From NCBI RefSeq assembly GCF_028826105.1, contig NZ_JAQGPL010000001.1:4986501-5050500 (forward strand): a stretch of DNA of 64,000 bases, read 5' to 3'. Made by a program: the position numbers and the translations under genes. The notes beneath the pieces are model-generated. The model was not told where the DNA came from, did not search any database, and saw nothing but the letters and a program-made list of their open reading frames with translations. Position 1 is the first letter of the stretch, and each line of letters starts with the position of its first letter. This document shows positions 42,819 through 50,731 of the stretch, in pieces. Source of the stretch: Paenibacillus humicola. GTDB taxonomy: Bacteria; Bacillota; Bacilli; Paenibacillales; Paenibacillaceae.

Positions 42819-42877
42819 GCCGGCTTACGCGGCATACACCGCAGCCAAACGTCCTCACTGCCGGCTTACGCGGCATA
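42819..42877. repeat. 18-bp direct repeat next to phyH
   Basis: GCCGGCTTACGCGGCATA occurs identically at 42819-42836 and 42860-42877. The second copy ends one base from the stop codon of the minus-strand dioxygenase gene. It may be a short duplication; no function is evident. Confidence 0.7.
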
Positions 42878-42878
42878 A

Positions 42879-43688
42879 TCAGTGCGGGTAGAGCGGCGCA
42901 AATTCGGAGCCGCACGGCCCCCCGTCGCTGTTCGCCTCAAGGTCGACCGCGGAGCCGTCCGCCCGGAACAGCGGGCGGTAATAGCCCGAAATGGCGGTCG
43001 CAGACTCGTTCGCGTAGTGGCAAATGAACGCCCGGCGGAAGCGGTCCTTCGATTTGTTCCGGTAGGAGCCGTGGATGAGATTGCCGTTGAAGAACAGCAC
43101 GTCCCCCCGGTCCATAATGGCCGGGATCGCTTTCTCCTCCTTCGGCGGTTTTACATAATGCGACGTAAACGATTCCTTCGCGTCCGCAAGCTCCGGACAA
43201 ACGATCTCGTAATCGTTCGTTTTCGGCACGACCAACAGCCCGCCGTTCTCTTCGTCGGCCGCATCGATCGCCGTCCAGGCCGCGATGCAGTTGCCCGGCT
43301 CGACCTTCAAGTAGAAGTTGTCCTGATGGAGCGCCTGTCCGCGCGAGCCCGGCGGCTTGTAATAGAACATGCTCTGCGCGGCGAGCGCTTCCTCACCGTA
43401 CAAATCGGCAAGTACGTCCAGGACCGGCCGGTGCAGCATATATTTTTTGGCGGTCTCGTCGAACCGGTGCGGATGCACGATACGCGGAAACCGCTTCAGC
43501 GGGTCGGTGTTCTCCGGGGACATATCCGGCTCAAAGTAGCCCGGCACCGTCCGGCTGCCGATGTGCTCGAACGTCCGGTCGATTTCGCGCAGCTCCTCGT
43601 CCCTAAACAATCCTTTTACGATCAAATAGCCTTCCGTGTCAAAATGGCGTTTCTGCTCCGGTGTCAGCGAGCGCAGCGTCGTGTTCAT
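42879..43688 (-). CDS. Phytanoyl-CoA dioxygenase (PhyH) family protein
   Basis: Fe(II)/2-oxoglutarate-dependent dioxygenase family, 269 residues. The iron ligands are visible as the His and Asp of QALHQDNFYLKV and the distal His of NGNLIHGSYRNKSKDRFRRAF, whose arginine would hold 2-oxoglutarate. N-terminal TPEQKRHFDTEGYLIVKGLFRDEEL is typical. Substrate unknown. A divergent AraC regulator 185 bases away suggests inducible expression, which is common for PhyH genes in sugar- or natural-product-related loci. Confidence 0.9.
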   Translation of the reverse strand: MNTTLRSLTPEQKRHFDTEGYLIVKGLFRDEELREIDRTFEHIGSRTVPGYFEPDMSPENTDPLKRFPRIVHPHRFDETAKKYMLHRPVLDVLADLYGEEALAAQSMFYYKPPGSRGQALHQDNFYLKVEPGNCIAAWTAIDAADEENGGLLVVPKTNDYEIVCPELADAKESFTSHYVKPPKEEKAIPAIMDRGDVLFFNGNLIHGSYRNKSKDRFRRAFICHYANESATAISGYYRPLFRADGSAVDLEANSDGGPCGSEFAPLYPH

Positions 43689-43873
43689 TTTTACGGTCCC
43701 TCCTGTTCGTCATGGCGATGGATGCCTTGTATTCAGCATACCGCGGGAAGCGCCCTTCAGGAATGATCAATGCTGTCAAAAAGTCACACGATTCTGCTAT
43801 TATGCTGGCGCTCCGGGGCGGATATCGGGTATGCTGGACGGAGGAAACGGTTAACCGGAAAGGAGCGGAGCAA

Positions 43874-44689
43874 GTGAAAGATATCGAACGTCCGGCCGCG
43901 GACGACGGCGAACCGCAGGGCATCGTCATCGCCGGCTATTTTCACGAGCCGGATACGTACGCCATTCGGCGTCCCCAAGGCTTTCGGGACTGGCTGATCG
44001 CGTATACGCTTGGGGGCGAAGGATATTTCGCCGTTCCCGGGCGGGAACCGCTGCGGTGCGGGGCGGGGGACGTCACGCTGCTCGCGCCCGATACGCCGCA
44101 CCGGTACGGCACGGCGAAGGACGCGAAATGGCATTTCGTATGGGCGCATTTCTCGCCGGGGCAGGTGGAGTCCGGGCTGCTGCCGGAGGAGCCGCTGTCG
44201 CAGCAGCGAATCGAGAACGAGCACGTCCGCAAACGGATTTACCGGGCGTTCAGGCGCATTCTGGCCGATTCGCGCGAGCGCAGCGATTATTGGAACGAGC
44301 TGTGCCTGAACGCGCTGCGCGAAGTGCTTATGCTGCTCGCCCAGCGGAAGCGCCGGGGCATCGACCCCCGCGTCGAGGAGGCGCTGCACCTGCTGTCGCT
44401 GCGGATGCGCGAGCCTGTGCGCGTAGGCGAGCTGGCGAAGGCGGTCGGCGTCTCCACGTCGCGGCTGTCGCACCTGTTCAAGGCGGAGACGGGTCTGTCC
44501 ATCGTCGATACGCTGAACCGGATGCGCGTCCGCCAGGCGGCCCTCCTGCTCGAGCATTCCGGCCGCAGCGCCGCCGAGGTCTGCTACGACGCCGGCTTCC
44601 AGAACTATAACCATTTTATCAACCAGTTCCGCAAATGGGCCGGCATGAGCCCGAGCGCGTATAAGAAACGGATGCGGCCGGAGGGCTAG
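43874..44689 (+). CDS. AraC family regulator with cupin-like sensor domain
   Basis: The 271-residue protein has an N-terminal AraC-type arabinose-binding fold (LIAYTLGGEGYFAVPGREPLRCGAGDVTLLAPDTPHRYG) and a C-terminal two-helix-turn-helix domain (VRVGELAKAVGVSTSRLSHLFKAETGLSIVDTLNRMRVRQAALLL, then AGFQNYNHFINQFRKWAGMSPSAYKKR). GTG 43874 is chosen because AAAGGAG is eight to nine bases upstream; the open frame continues upstream without such a site. It faces away from phyH and probably controls it. Confidence 0.88.
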   Translation: MKDIERPAADDGEPQGIVIAGYFHEPDTYAIRRPQGFRDWLIAYTLGGEGYFAVPGREPLRCGAGDVTLLAPDTPHRYGTAKDAKWHFVWAHFSPGQVESGLLPEEPLSQQRIENEHVRKRIYRAFRRILADSRERSDYWNELCLNALREVLMLLAQRKRRGIDPRVEEALHLLSLRMREPVRVGELAKAVGVSTSRLSHLFKAETGLSIVDTLNRMRVRQAALLLEHSGRSAAEVCYDAGFQNYNHFINQFRKWAGMSPSAYKKRMRPEG

Positions 44690-44871
44690 CGGGAAAACCG
44701 ATTGAAATTACAGCTCGTAAAATTGGATGCGCCTTTTCTTTACCCTCAGCTTCAGTCCTCGAATTTATAACTTTACGGCCGCTCCTCCCGCCCCCTCCCG
44801 GACAAGCTGGAGATGACCTCCCGCGCTGTGCTATGATGTGGAAGGACAATACAGGTTGAGAGGATTTCGCT

Positions 44872-45663
44872 ATGCGCAACATCATGACGCGGCGCGCGGC
44901 ATGGCTGATCATGCTGGCGGCTTTCGTCCTGCTCGCGGCCGGCTGCGGGACGAAGCCCGCTTCGAACGCGAATGCGGGATCATCGGCCGCAGGCTCGAAT
45001 GCAGCCGGCACGAACGGGTATGCGAATGCCGGCGCGGGAAATTCGGGCACGAACGCCGGAGCCGGGACTTCGGATACGAACGCGGCTTCGCCCGGGACAA
45101 ACGACTCCAAAGTCGATCCGGACATCCAGAAATTCGGCGCCAAGAACGACCCGATCGTCACGATCGAGATGGACAGCGGCAAAACGATCAAGATCGAGCT
45201 GTTCCCGAAGGTCGCGCCGAACACCGTGAACAATTTCATATCGCTCGTGAAGAAAGGGTTTTATGACGGCACGATTTTTCACCGCGTCATTCCGGGCTTT
45301 ATGATTCAGGGAGGCGATCCGGACGGAACGGGCGCAGGCGGACCCGGCTACGGCATCAAAGGGGAGTTCTCGGGCAACGGCGTCCAGAACGACCTGAAGC
45401 ATACCCGCGGCGTCATCTCGATGGCCCGCGCCGAGGACCCGAATTCGGCGGGGTCCCAGTTCTTCATTATGGTGGCGGACGCGGATTACCTTGACGGGCA
45501 GTACGCCGCCTTCGGCAAAGTGATCGAAGGCATGGACACGGCGGACGACATCGTCAACCTGCAGCGCGATGCGAACGACAAGCCGCTTACGCCGCCGGTC
45601 ATGAAGAAAGTGACGGTCGATACGAAGGGCGTCGACTACAAGGAACCGGACGTCATCAAATAG
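44872..45663 (+). CDS. Lipoprotein cyclophilin-type peptidyl-prolyl isomerase
   Basis: Surface-anchored prolyl isomerase helping extracellular protein folding. The 263-residue protein has a lipoprotein signal (LLAAGC), a long Ala/Gly/Asn/Ser-rich linker (about 28-75) with repeated GTNAGAG-like units, and a cyclophilin domain (GFYDGTIFHRVIPGFMIQGGDPDGTG; GVISMARAEDPNSAGSQFFIMV; YAAFGKVIEGMD). It is followed by a terminator and stands alone. Confidence 0.93.
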   Translation: MRNIMTRRAAWLIMLAAFVLLAAGCGTKPASNANAGSSAAGSNAAGTNGYANAGAGNSGTNAGAGTSDTNAASPGTNDSKVDPDIQKFGAKNDPIVTIEMDSGKTIKIELFPKVAPNTVNNFISLVKKGFYDGTIFHRVIPGFMIQGGDPDGTGAGGPGYGIKGEFSGNGVQNDLKHTRGVISMARAEDPNSAGSQFFIMVADADYLDGQYAAFGKVIEGMDTADDIVNLQRDANDKPLTPPVMKKVTVDTKGVDYKEPDVIK

Positions 45664-45707
45664 CGCCGCAAGGACACCCGGACGTGATCAAATAGCACGT
45701 TTCGCCC

Positions 45708-45752
45708 CGGCCCGATTCTGTTCCGCAGAACCGAGCGAGCGGGGCTTTTTTT
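45708..45752 (+). terminator. Terminator of the cyclophilin gene
   Basis: GCCCCG pairs with CGGGGC, with an inner TCTG/CAGA pair, followed by seven T residues, about 45 bases after the stop codon. Confidence 0.85.
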
Positions 45753-45776
45753 CGCCTGCTTTTCTAAACAAATAAG

Positions 45777-45805
45777 TTGATTAGTTAACTACAGGGTTAT
45801 ATAAT
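45777..45805 (+). promoter_or_regulatory. Promoter of the ArsR-type gene with palindrome in the spacer
   Basis: TTGATT (45777-45782) and TATAAT (45800-45805) are 17 bases apart, and the palindrome TAGTTAACTA (45782-45791) lies in the spacer. This arrangement is typical of a self-repressing ArsR-type gene. The start codon is 30 bases downstream of the -10. Confidence 0.65.
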
Positions 45806-45834
45806 GGAGAAAAATGAATGCCGGAGGCTAAAGG

Positions 45835-46740
45835 ATGAACGTGCAGGTTCACAGCCGCAACATGCCGTTTCTCGAATGCTTCTCGTCGGAAACGCGCGTC
45901 AAAATCATCGAGCTGCTCGGCGAGCAGCCGATGAACATTAAAGAGCTTGCCGAAGCGCTCGGCATCTCCTCCGCTATCGTAACCAAGCATATCCAGAAGC
46001 TGGAGGACGCCGGCATCGTCGGCACCGAAAGCGTATCCGGCACGAGAGGCCGGCGGAAGGTGTGCCGGCTCCTTCCGGAATCGGTCACGCTGCAGTTCAA
46101 GACGCGCGAGCTGTCGGACCGCGACCGCTACGAGGTTTCGATCCCGATCGGGCAGTACTCGGCCTGTCAGGTCAAGCCGACGTGCGGTCTCGCGTCGGAA
46201 GACGCCGTAATCGGCATGATCGACGACCCGCGTTATTTTTCGGACCCGGACCATATCCGGGCCAAGCACATCTGGTTCGGCAGCGGCTATCTCGAATACC
46301 GCATCCCGAATTATTTGGTCGGCAGCCAAAAGGTGCGCAGCCTGTCGATTTCGCTGGAGATATGTTCGGAAGCGCCCGGCTACAACGAAAACTGGCCGTC
46401 CGACCTCACCTTTTACTTGAACGGGATGGCTGTCGGCACCTGGACGTGCCCCGGCGATTTCGGCAGCACGCCCGGAGTCTATACGCCGCAGTGGTGGGCG
46501 CACGGCACCCAGCACGGGCTGCTCAAAACGATCCATCTCCGGCCGGACGGCTCGTATATGGACGGCGTTCGAATGTCCGACGTGAAAGCCGGCGATCTGT
46601 CCATCGGCGTCGGCGAAGACATCCGCTTTCGCATCGCCTGCCACGATTCGGCCCGCCATTGCGGCGGCGTCAGCCTGTTCGGCCGGCAGTTCGGCAATTA
46701 CGATCAAGAAATCGAAGTAGCCGTGTATTACGAAGATTAA
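45835..46740 (+). CDS. ArsR-type regulator with large uncharacterised C-terminal domain
   Basis: The 301-residue protein starts with an ArsR winged helix (about residues 10-85: LECFSSETRVKIIELLGEQPMNIKELAEALGISSAIVTKHIQKLEDAGIV). The remaining 210 residues are beta-rich and aromatic, with SDPDHIRAKHIWFGSGYLEYRIPNYL, VGTWTCPGDFG and TPGVYTPQWWAHGTQHG, and scattered cysteines (ACQVKPTC, EICSEAP, TCPG, IACHD, HCGG). This is far longer than a normal ArsR protein (about 100 residues). The tail could be a jelly-roll ligand domain sensing a sugar or another small molecule. It faces a VOC-family gene 28 bases downstream. Confidence 0.75.
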   Translation: MNVQVHSRNMPFLECFSSETRVKIIELLGEQPMNIKELAEALGISSAIVTKHIQKLEDAGIVGTESVSGTRGRRKVCRLLPESVTLQFKTRELSDRDRYEVSIPIGQYSACQVKPTCGLASEDAVIGMIDDPRYFSDPDHIRAKHIWFGSGYLEYRIPNYLVGSQKVRSLSISLEICSEAPGYNENWPSDLTFYLNGMAVGTWTCPGDFGSTPGVYTPQWWAHGTQHGLLKTIHLRPDGSYMDGVRMSDVKAGDLSIGVGEDIRFRIACHDSARHCGGVSLFGRQFGNYDQEIEVAVYYED

Positions 46741-46768
46741 TCTCGATTCTCGGGGAGGAATCACGAGC

Positions 46769-47131
46769 ATGAAAACCGTCAAACTGCGCCCGTTCGTTCC
46801 GTCGGGCAAGGATTATTCGCTTGCTCAGCGCTTTTTCGAGGAGCTTGGATTCGAACGAACGTATTCCGACGACAGCCTGACCGTTTACCGGACGGGAGAA
46901 CAGGAATTTTTATTGCAGCATTTTCATCACGAGGAGTTCCAGCAGAATTATATGCTCGAGCTTGCCGTCGACAGCCTCGATGAATGGTGGGCGCACATTC
47001 AGGCCCTAGAGCTGACGGAAAAATACCCGATCAAGGTGAAGCCGCCGACGGTTTACCCTTGGGGAAAACGCGAAATACATCTGATCGATCCTGCGGGAGT
47101 CTGCTGGCATTTCTCCGAACCGGCCCGTTAG
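46769..47131 (+). CDS. VOC (glyoxalase/bleomycin resistance) family protein
   Basis: The 120-residue product has the paired beta-alpha-beta modules of the vicinal-oxygen-chelate fold: VPSGKDYSLAQRFFEELGFERTYSDDSLTVYRTGEQEFLLQHF and WGKREIHLIDPAGVCWHFSEP. Members are small enzymes or drug-binding proteins; the substrate cannot be told. It follows the ArsR-type gene by 28 bases with GGGAGG ahead of the ATG, so the two may be cotranscribed. Confidence 0.85.
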   Translation: MKTVKLRPFVPSGKDYSLAQRFFEELGFERTYSDDSLTVYRTGEQEFLLQHFHHEEFQQNYMLELAVDSLDEWWAHIQALELTEKYPIKVKPPTVYPWGKREIHLIDPAGVCWHFSEPAR

Positions 47132-47143
47132 CCGGACGAAAGC

Positions 47144-48184
47144 CTATTCCTGCTGCTGCTGCACCCGCCCGATATCGGATTCCGCGCTTTGCCACCGGTC
47201 CAGGCAGTGATGTTCGATCATTTCCAAATCGTTGACCGTCTGTTCGGCGTTCGTATTGCGGTGCAGGATGTTCGCGATCCAATTCGTCAAATTGCTGAGA
47301 TGATGACGGTAGATGTAAAAGCGGAGGAGGCCGGCTTGGAGCGAGACCGGCCGGCCGAGCCGCTTCCGGTACGAAGCGATAAATGCCGTGAACGTTTCCC
47401 CGAGGAACGGGAACAAATCGCGTTCGCGCGGGGCGTAAATCATCGCCTCCCAGTCGATAAAATAAAGCTCTCCGTCCGGAGCCGAGATCAGGTTGCCTCC
47501 CCAAATATCCCCGTGGCAGAACACCTTTTCCGATTCGGTGAAACTCGCATTCGAACGAATGTCCTGCAAAAGCTCCAGCAGCCCGGCAATTTCCGCCTGT
47601 TGGGGCAGCACCAATTCCCGCAGCCGGGTCCGGTACGGATCTCCGCCCGTTCCATTCCGGTCCAGTTCCCGCAAATAGCCCGTCAAGTCCGGCGCGAACG
47701 AGAGATCGAACGTCTCGCGTTCGTACGGCGCATCCGCCTTCGGGAGCGGGGCGAAGGACTGGTGGATCATGGCGGTGGAATCGGCGATTCTCCTCATAAC
47801 CGCTTCCGGGAACGGGTAAGCCCCGGCCAGCGTTTCCCCGTCGATAAATTGAAACAGCGCCACGGTCAGCCCGCGGGAGAGCTCCGCCTTGAAACGGCCC
47901 TCAGCCGTGCGGATCGGACACGACAGCCGCGTGAAAATTCCGCGCTCGTATACGTTCCAAATAAACGGCATATACAGGTCGAGCCGCTCGGCTCCCGCCT
48001 TCTGGCGCGCGTTGGCCAGGTCGAACAGCTTCATGTAGCAGCGCCGTCCCTCCCCGTCCGACGCCAGGTACGAATAGGCGGAGTCCCCATGCGGAATGAA
48101 CGACAGCTCCCGAATATGCAGCCCGTAATGTCGGTTCAAACCGTCGATCAGCACATTGTCCCGTATCGCGTACTTGACCTTCAT
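47144..48184 (-). CDS. Aminoglycoside phosphotransferase-fold kinase
   Basis: The 346-residue protein has the APH/choline-kinase fold: catalytic loop VFCHGDIWGGNLI and metal-binding FIDWEAMIYAPRERDLF, with an N-terminal lobe containing CYMKLFD. Layout resembles spectinomycin-type APH(9) and CotS-like kinases, but resistance cannot be claimed from sequence. It converges on the VOC gene with 12 bases between the stops. Confidence 0.85.
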   Translation of the reverse strand: MKVKYAIRDNVLIDGLNRHYGLHIRELSFIPHGDSAYSYLASDGEGRRCYMKLFDLANARQKAGAERLDLYMPFIWNVYERGIFTRLSCPIRTAEGRFKAELSRGLTVALFQFIDGETLAGAYPFPEAVMRRIADSTAMIHQSFAPLPKADAPYERETFDLSFAPDLTGYLRELDRNGTGGDPYRTRLRELVLPQQAEIAGLLELLQDIRSNASFTESEKVFCHGDIWGGNLISAPDGELYFIDWEAMIYAPRERDLFPFLGETFTAFIASYRKRLGRPVSLQAGLLRFYIYRHHLSNLTNWIANILHRNTNAEQTVNDLEMIEHHCLDRWQSAESDIGRVQQQQE

Positions 48185-48242
48185 TCTTTCCCCTCCCCGC
48201 CGGGCTCAGCGGATGAACGCCCCGTTTGACGGCGGGCAGCTC

Positions 48243-48764
48243 TTAACGGACGGGATTGCCGGCTTCCTGCGGCAGGCTGTTCACCCTCCAAATTCCCTCG
48301 CCCGCTTCGTTCACGCCCGTTTTGACTACTTCGAACGCGCTGCCTTTGCCCCGCTTGAAAGGCTGAATTTGCTGGCCCGTCACATGCTCGTACAGCCAAG
48401 CCCGGAATATATACGTATTCGCGTCGGCCTGCCGTTTCCCCTTCAGCTCGAAGGCTTCGTGATGCGGATTGGACGTGCCGACGAAAAACGCGAACAAGCC
48501 GTTTTCGCCCGCTTCCCGTTTCACTTTGTCGGTGACCAGCGCCGTTCCGGCCGCAAGATCGCGGTTCAGCCACGCCTGCAGAAACTGGTCGGCGGTGCGC
48601 AAAGCGAACAGATAATCCGTCGTCACTTCCAGCCCGGACTTTTTGTCGTCGGGCCGCTGGGTATCCGGTTCGGCGAATGCGAGCGAGGATCCGGTAAACA
48701 TCCCCGTCGTCAGCAGAAGTACCGCCGTCAAAACGGTTATCGTTCTTCTCATTCTGATTCGCAT
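48243..48764 (-). CDS. Secreted protein of unknown function
   Basis: The 173-residue product has a signal peptide (basic RIRMRRT, hydrophobic VLTAVLLLTTGMFTG, cleavage near LAFA-EP) and a mature domain of about 140 residues with helix-rich start (LRTADQFLQAWLNRDLAAGTALVT) and later strands, suggesting an NTF2-like cone fold. No catalytic motif is recognised. It lies 58 bases upstream of the APH-like gene on the same strand. Confidence 0.7.
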   Translation of the reverse strand: MRIRMRRTITVLTAVLLLTTGMFTGSSLAFAEPDTQRPDDKKSGLEVTTDYLFALRTADQFLQAWLNRDLAAGTALVTDKVKREAGENGLFAFFVGTSNPHHEAFELKGKRQADANTYIFRAWLYEHVTGQQIQPFKRGKGSAFEVVKTGVNEAGEGIWRVNSLPQEAGNPVR

Positions 48765-48845
48765 CGATGCAAGCTCCTTTTAGCAGAATGTGATCGTTCA
48801 CCATCGATTATTCCCTAAAATTCGCCAAGCATAATCGGCGGACAT

Positions 48846-48880
48846 AAAAGCCCCGATTCGCAAATGGAATCGGGGCTTTC
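48846..48880 (-). terminator. Terminator of the second sugar ABC operon
   Basis: AAAGCCCCGATT pairs with AATCGGGGCTTT around a nine-base loop, with T-runs on both sides, so it can end transcription in either direction. It lies 26 bases after the last permease stop. Confidence 0.88.
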
Positions 48881-48905
48881 ATGGATAGCGATATTGGGAA
48901 GGAAT

Positions 48906-49742
48906 TTATCCTTTAATTCCCGAGAACGTAATGCCCTGGATAAACGCCTTCTGTACGACAAAGTAGAGAACGATGATCGGCAGCGTAATCATGACGTTGG
49001 CCGCCATCATCATCTGCCACTCCGCGCCGTGCTGCGTCAGGAACGAGGACAGACCGAGCATCAGCGTATACTGCGATTCATCCGACAAGTAAATGAGCGG
49101 TCCCTGGTAATCGGTCCAGCTGCCGATAATTTGAAACAGCGCGACCGTCAGCAGCGCGGGCTTGCACAGCGGAAGCATGATCCGCGAATAAATGCGCATC
49201 TCCGAAGCGCCGTCAATCCGTCCCGCGTCCTCCAGCTCCCTCGGCAGGCCCATAAAAAACTGGCGCAGCAGAAAGATGTAGAACGGAGCCCCGAAGAACG
49301 CAGGCAGCCACAGCGGGACGTTCGTTCCGACCATGCCCAATTTTTTAAAGACGATAAAGATCGGAATCATGGTCACCTGATACGGCAGCATCATGAGGAT
49401 CAGCGTAATCCCAAACAGCGGCTTCGAGCCCTTCCACGGAATGCGCGCCAGACTGTAGGCGACGACCGGGCAGGACAGCAGGACGCCGATCGTTGCCAGC
49501 GCCGTGATGCCGAGCGTGTTGCGCAAATAGGTGAAGAACGGAAAATAACCAATCGCATCCGGGTAATTGCTCCACATGAGCGTGCTCGGAATCCATTTCG
49601 GCGGCCACAGAAACAGCTCGGTATCCGGCTTCAGCGACGTCGAGACGAGCCACAGAAACGGAGAAAGGAAGAACAGCCCGAATAGGATGAGAAACAGATG
49701 CGTGACCAGATTTTTGGATCGCTGCGCGGTCATATTTTTCAT
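48906..49742 (-). CDS. ABC sugar transporter permease (MalG type)
   Basis: The 278-residue membrane subunit has six predicted helices, the N-terminal FLWLVSTSLKPDTELF segment, the EAA loop (ELEDAGRIDGASEMRIYSRIMLPLCKPALL) and the usual end FVVQKAFIQGITFSGIKG. It is the last gene of a regulator-kinase-binding protein-permease-permease operon and starts six bases after the previous permease. Confidence 0.92.
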   Translation of the reverse strand: MKNMTAQRSKNLVTHLFLILFGLFFLSPFLWLVSTSLKPDTELFLWPPKWIPSTLMWSNYPDAIGYFPFFTYLRNTLGITALATIGVLLSCPVVAYSLARIPWKGSKPLFGITLILMMLPYQVTMIPIFIVFKKLGMVGTNVPLWLPAFFGAPFYIFLLRQFFMGLPRELEDAGRIDGASEMRIYSRIMLPLCKPALLTVALFQIIGSWTDYQGPLIYLSDESQYTLMLGLSSFLTQHGAEWQMMMAANVMITLPIIVLYFVVQKAFIQGITFSGIKG

Positions 49743-49748
49743 AGCGGC

Positions 49749-50699
49749 TCATTCCTTTCCCTGGTAATGGACCCAGCGTTTCTGCGTGATGAATATGAGC
49801 ACCGTCAGCAAAGCCACAATGAGGAACAGAATCCACGCCATGGCCGAAGCATACCCCATCTTCAAATAATTGAAGGCGTTCTGGTACAAATACATGACGT
49901 ACATCGTCAGCGAGTTAGCCGGCGAACCGGTACCGTTCGTCAGCGTATACGGCAGGACGAAATTTTGCATGGCGCCGATCGTGCCCATGATGAGGTTAAA
50001 GAAGATAACCGGCGTCATGAGCGGAAGCGTGATATGGCGCAGCTTCAGCGCCGTGCCTGCGCCGTCCACCTCCGCCGCATCGTAATAATCCTGCGGGATA
50101 TCCTGCAGCCCGGCCAGGTAGATGACGATCGCCTGCCCCACGCCCCATACGCCCATCAGAATGAGCGACGGCTTGGACCAATGCTCGTCGCCGAGCCAGC
50201 CCGGTCCGGAAATGCCGATCTTCTCCAGCCAATAGTTGACCAGACCGAACTGCGGATTGAGCAGCCAGAGCCAAATGATCGTCGTCGCGACGGCGGGAAC
50301 GAGGCTGGGCAGAAAGAAGATCGTCCGGTAGATGCCTTGTCCCCGAATCTTCGTATTCAGCATCAGCGCCAGGCCGACGCCGACCAGAATGTTAAGCGGC
50401 ACGGAAATGAATGTATAGTACAGCGTATTGTAAATACTGATCCAGAACGTGCCGTCGGCCATGAGATCCTTGTAGTTACCGCCGCCAACCCATTGCCCCG
50501 GGTCGAGAATGCTGTACGTCGTAAAGCTGTAATAAATCGACATCACGAGCGGATAGGCGCTGAATATGAGAATGCCGAGTATCCATGGCAGAGCGAACAG
50601 GAAGCCGTACAACGACATTTTTCGCTCGTACGAGGAGGACCCTCGCTTGGCTGCCCGAACGGTTTTGACCGTGCCTGCCACATTGTCGTTTGCGGCCAT
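49749..50699 (-). CDS. ABC sugar transporter permease (MalF type)
   Basis: The 316-residue membrane subunit has six predicted helices (first YGFLFALPWILGILIFSAYPLV) and the EAA loop DYYDAAEVDGAGTALKLRHITLPLMTP. It lies 32 bases after the solute-binding gene. As in the first importer, no ATPase gene accompanies it. Confidence 0.92.
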   Translation of the reverse strand: MAANDNVAGTVKTVRAAKRGSSSYERKMSLYGFLFALPWILGILIFSAYPLVMSIYYSFTTYSILDPGQWVGGGNYKDLMADGTFWISIYNTLYYTFISVPLNILVGVGLALMLNTKIRGQGIYRTIFFLPSLVPAVATTIIWLWLLNPQFGLVNYWLEKIGISGPGWLGDEHWSKPSLILMGVWGVGQAIVIYLAGLQDIPQDYYDAAEVDGAGTALKLRHITLPLMTPVIFFNLIMGTIGAMQNFVLPYTLTNGTGSPANSLTMYVMYLYQNAFNYLKMGYASAMAWILFLIVALLTVLIFITQKRWVHYQGKE

Positions 50700-50731
50700 T
50701 TTCGTCTCCTTTCTCCGGAACGCCAGGGACG

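Noticed and set aside
47144..48184. Aminoglycoside or spectinomycin resistance gene
   Set aside because: The kinase fold is clear, but substrate residues cannot be assigned, and the family includes many non-resistance kinases, so no resistance is claimed.
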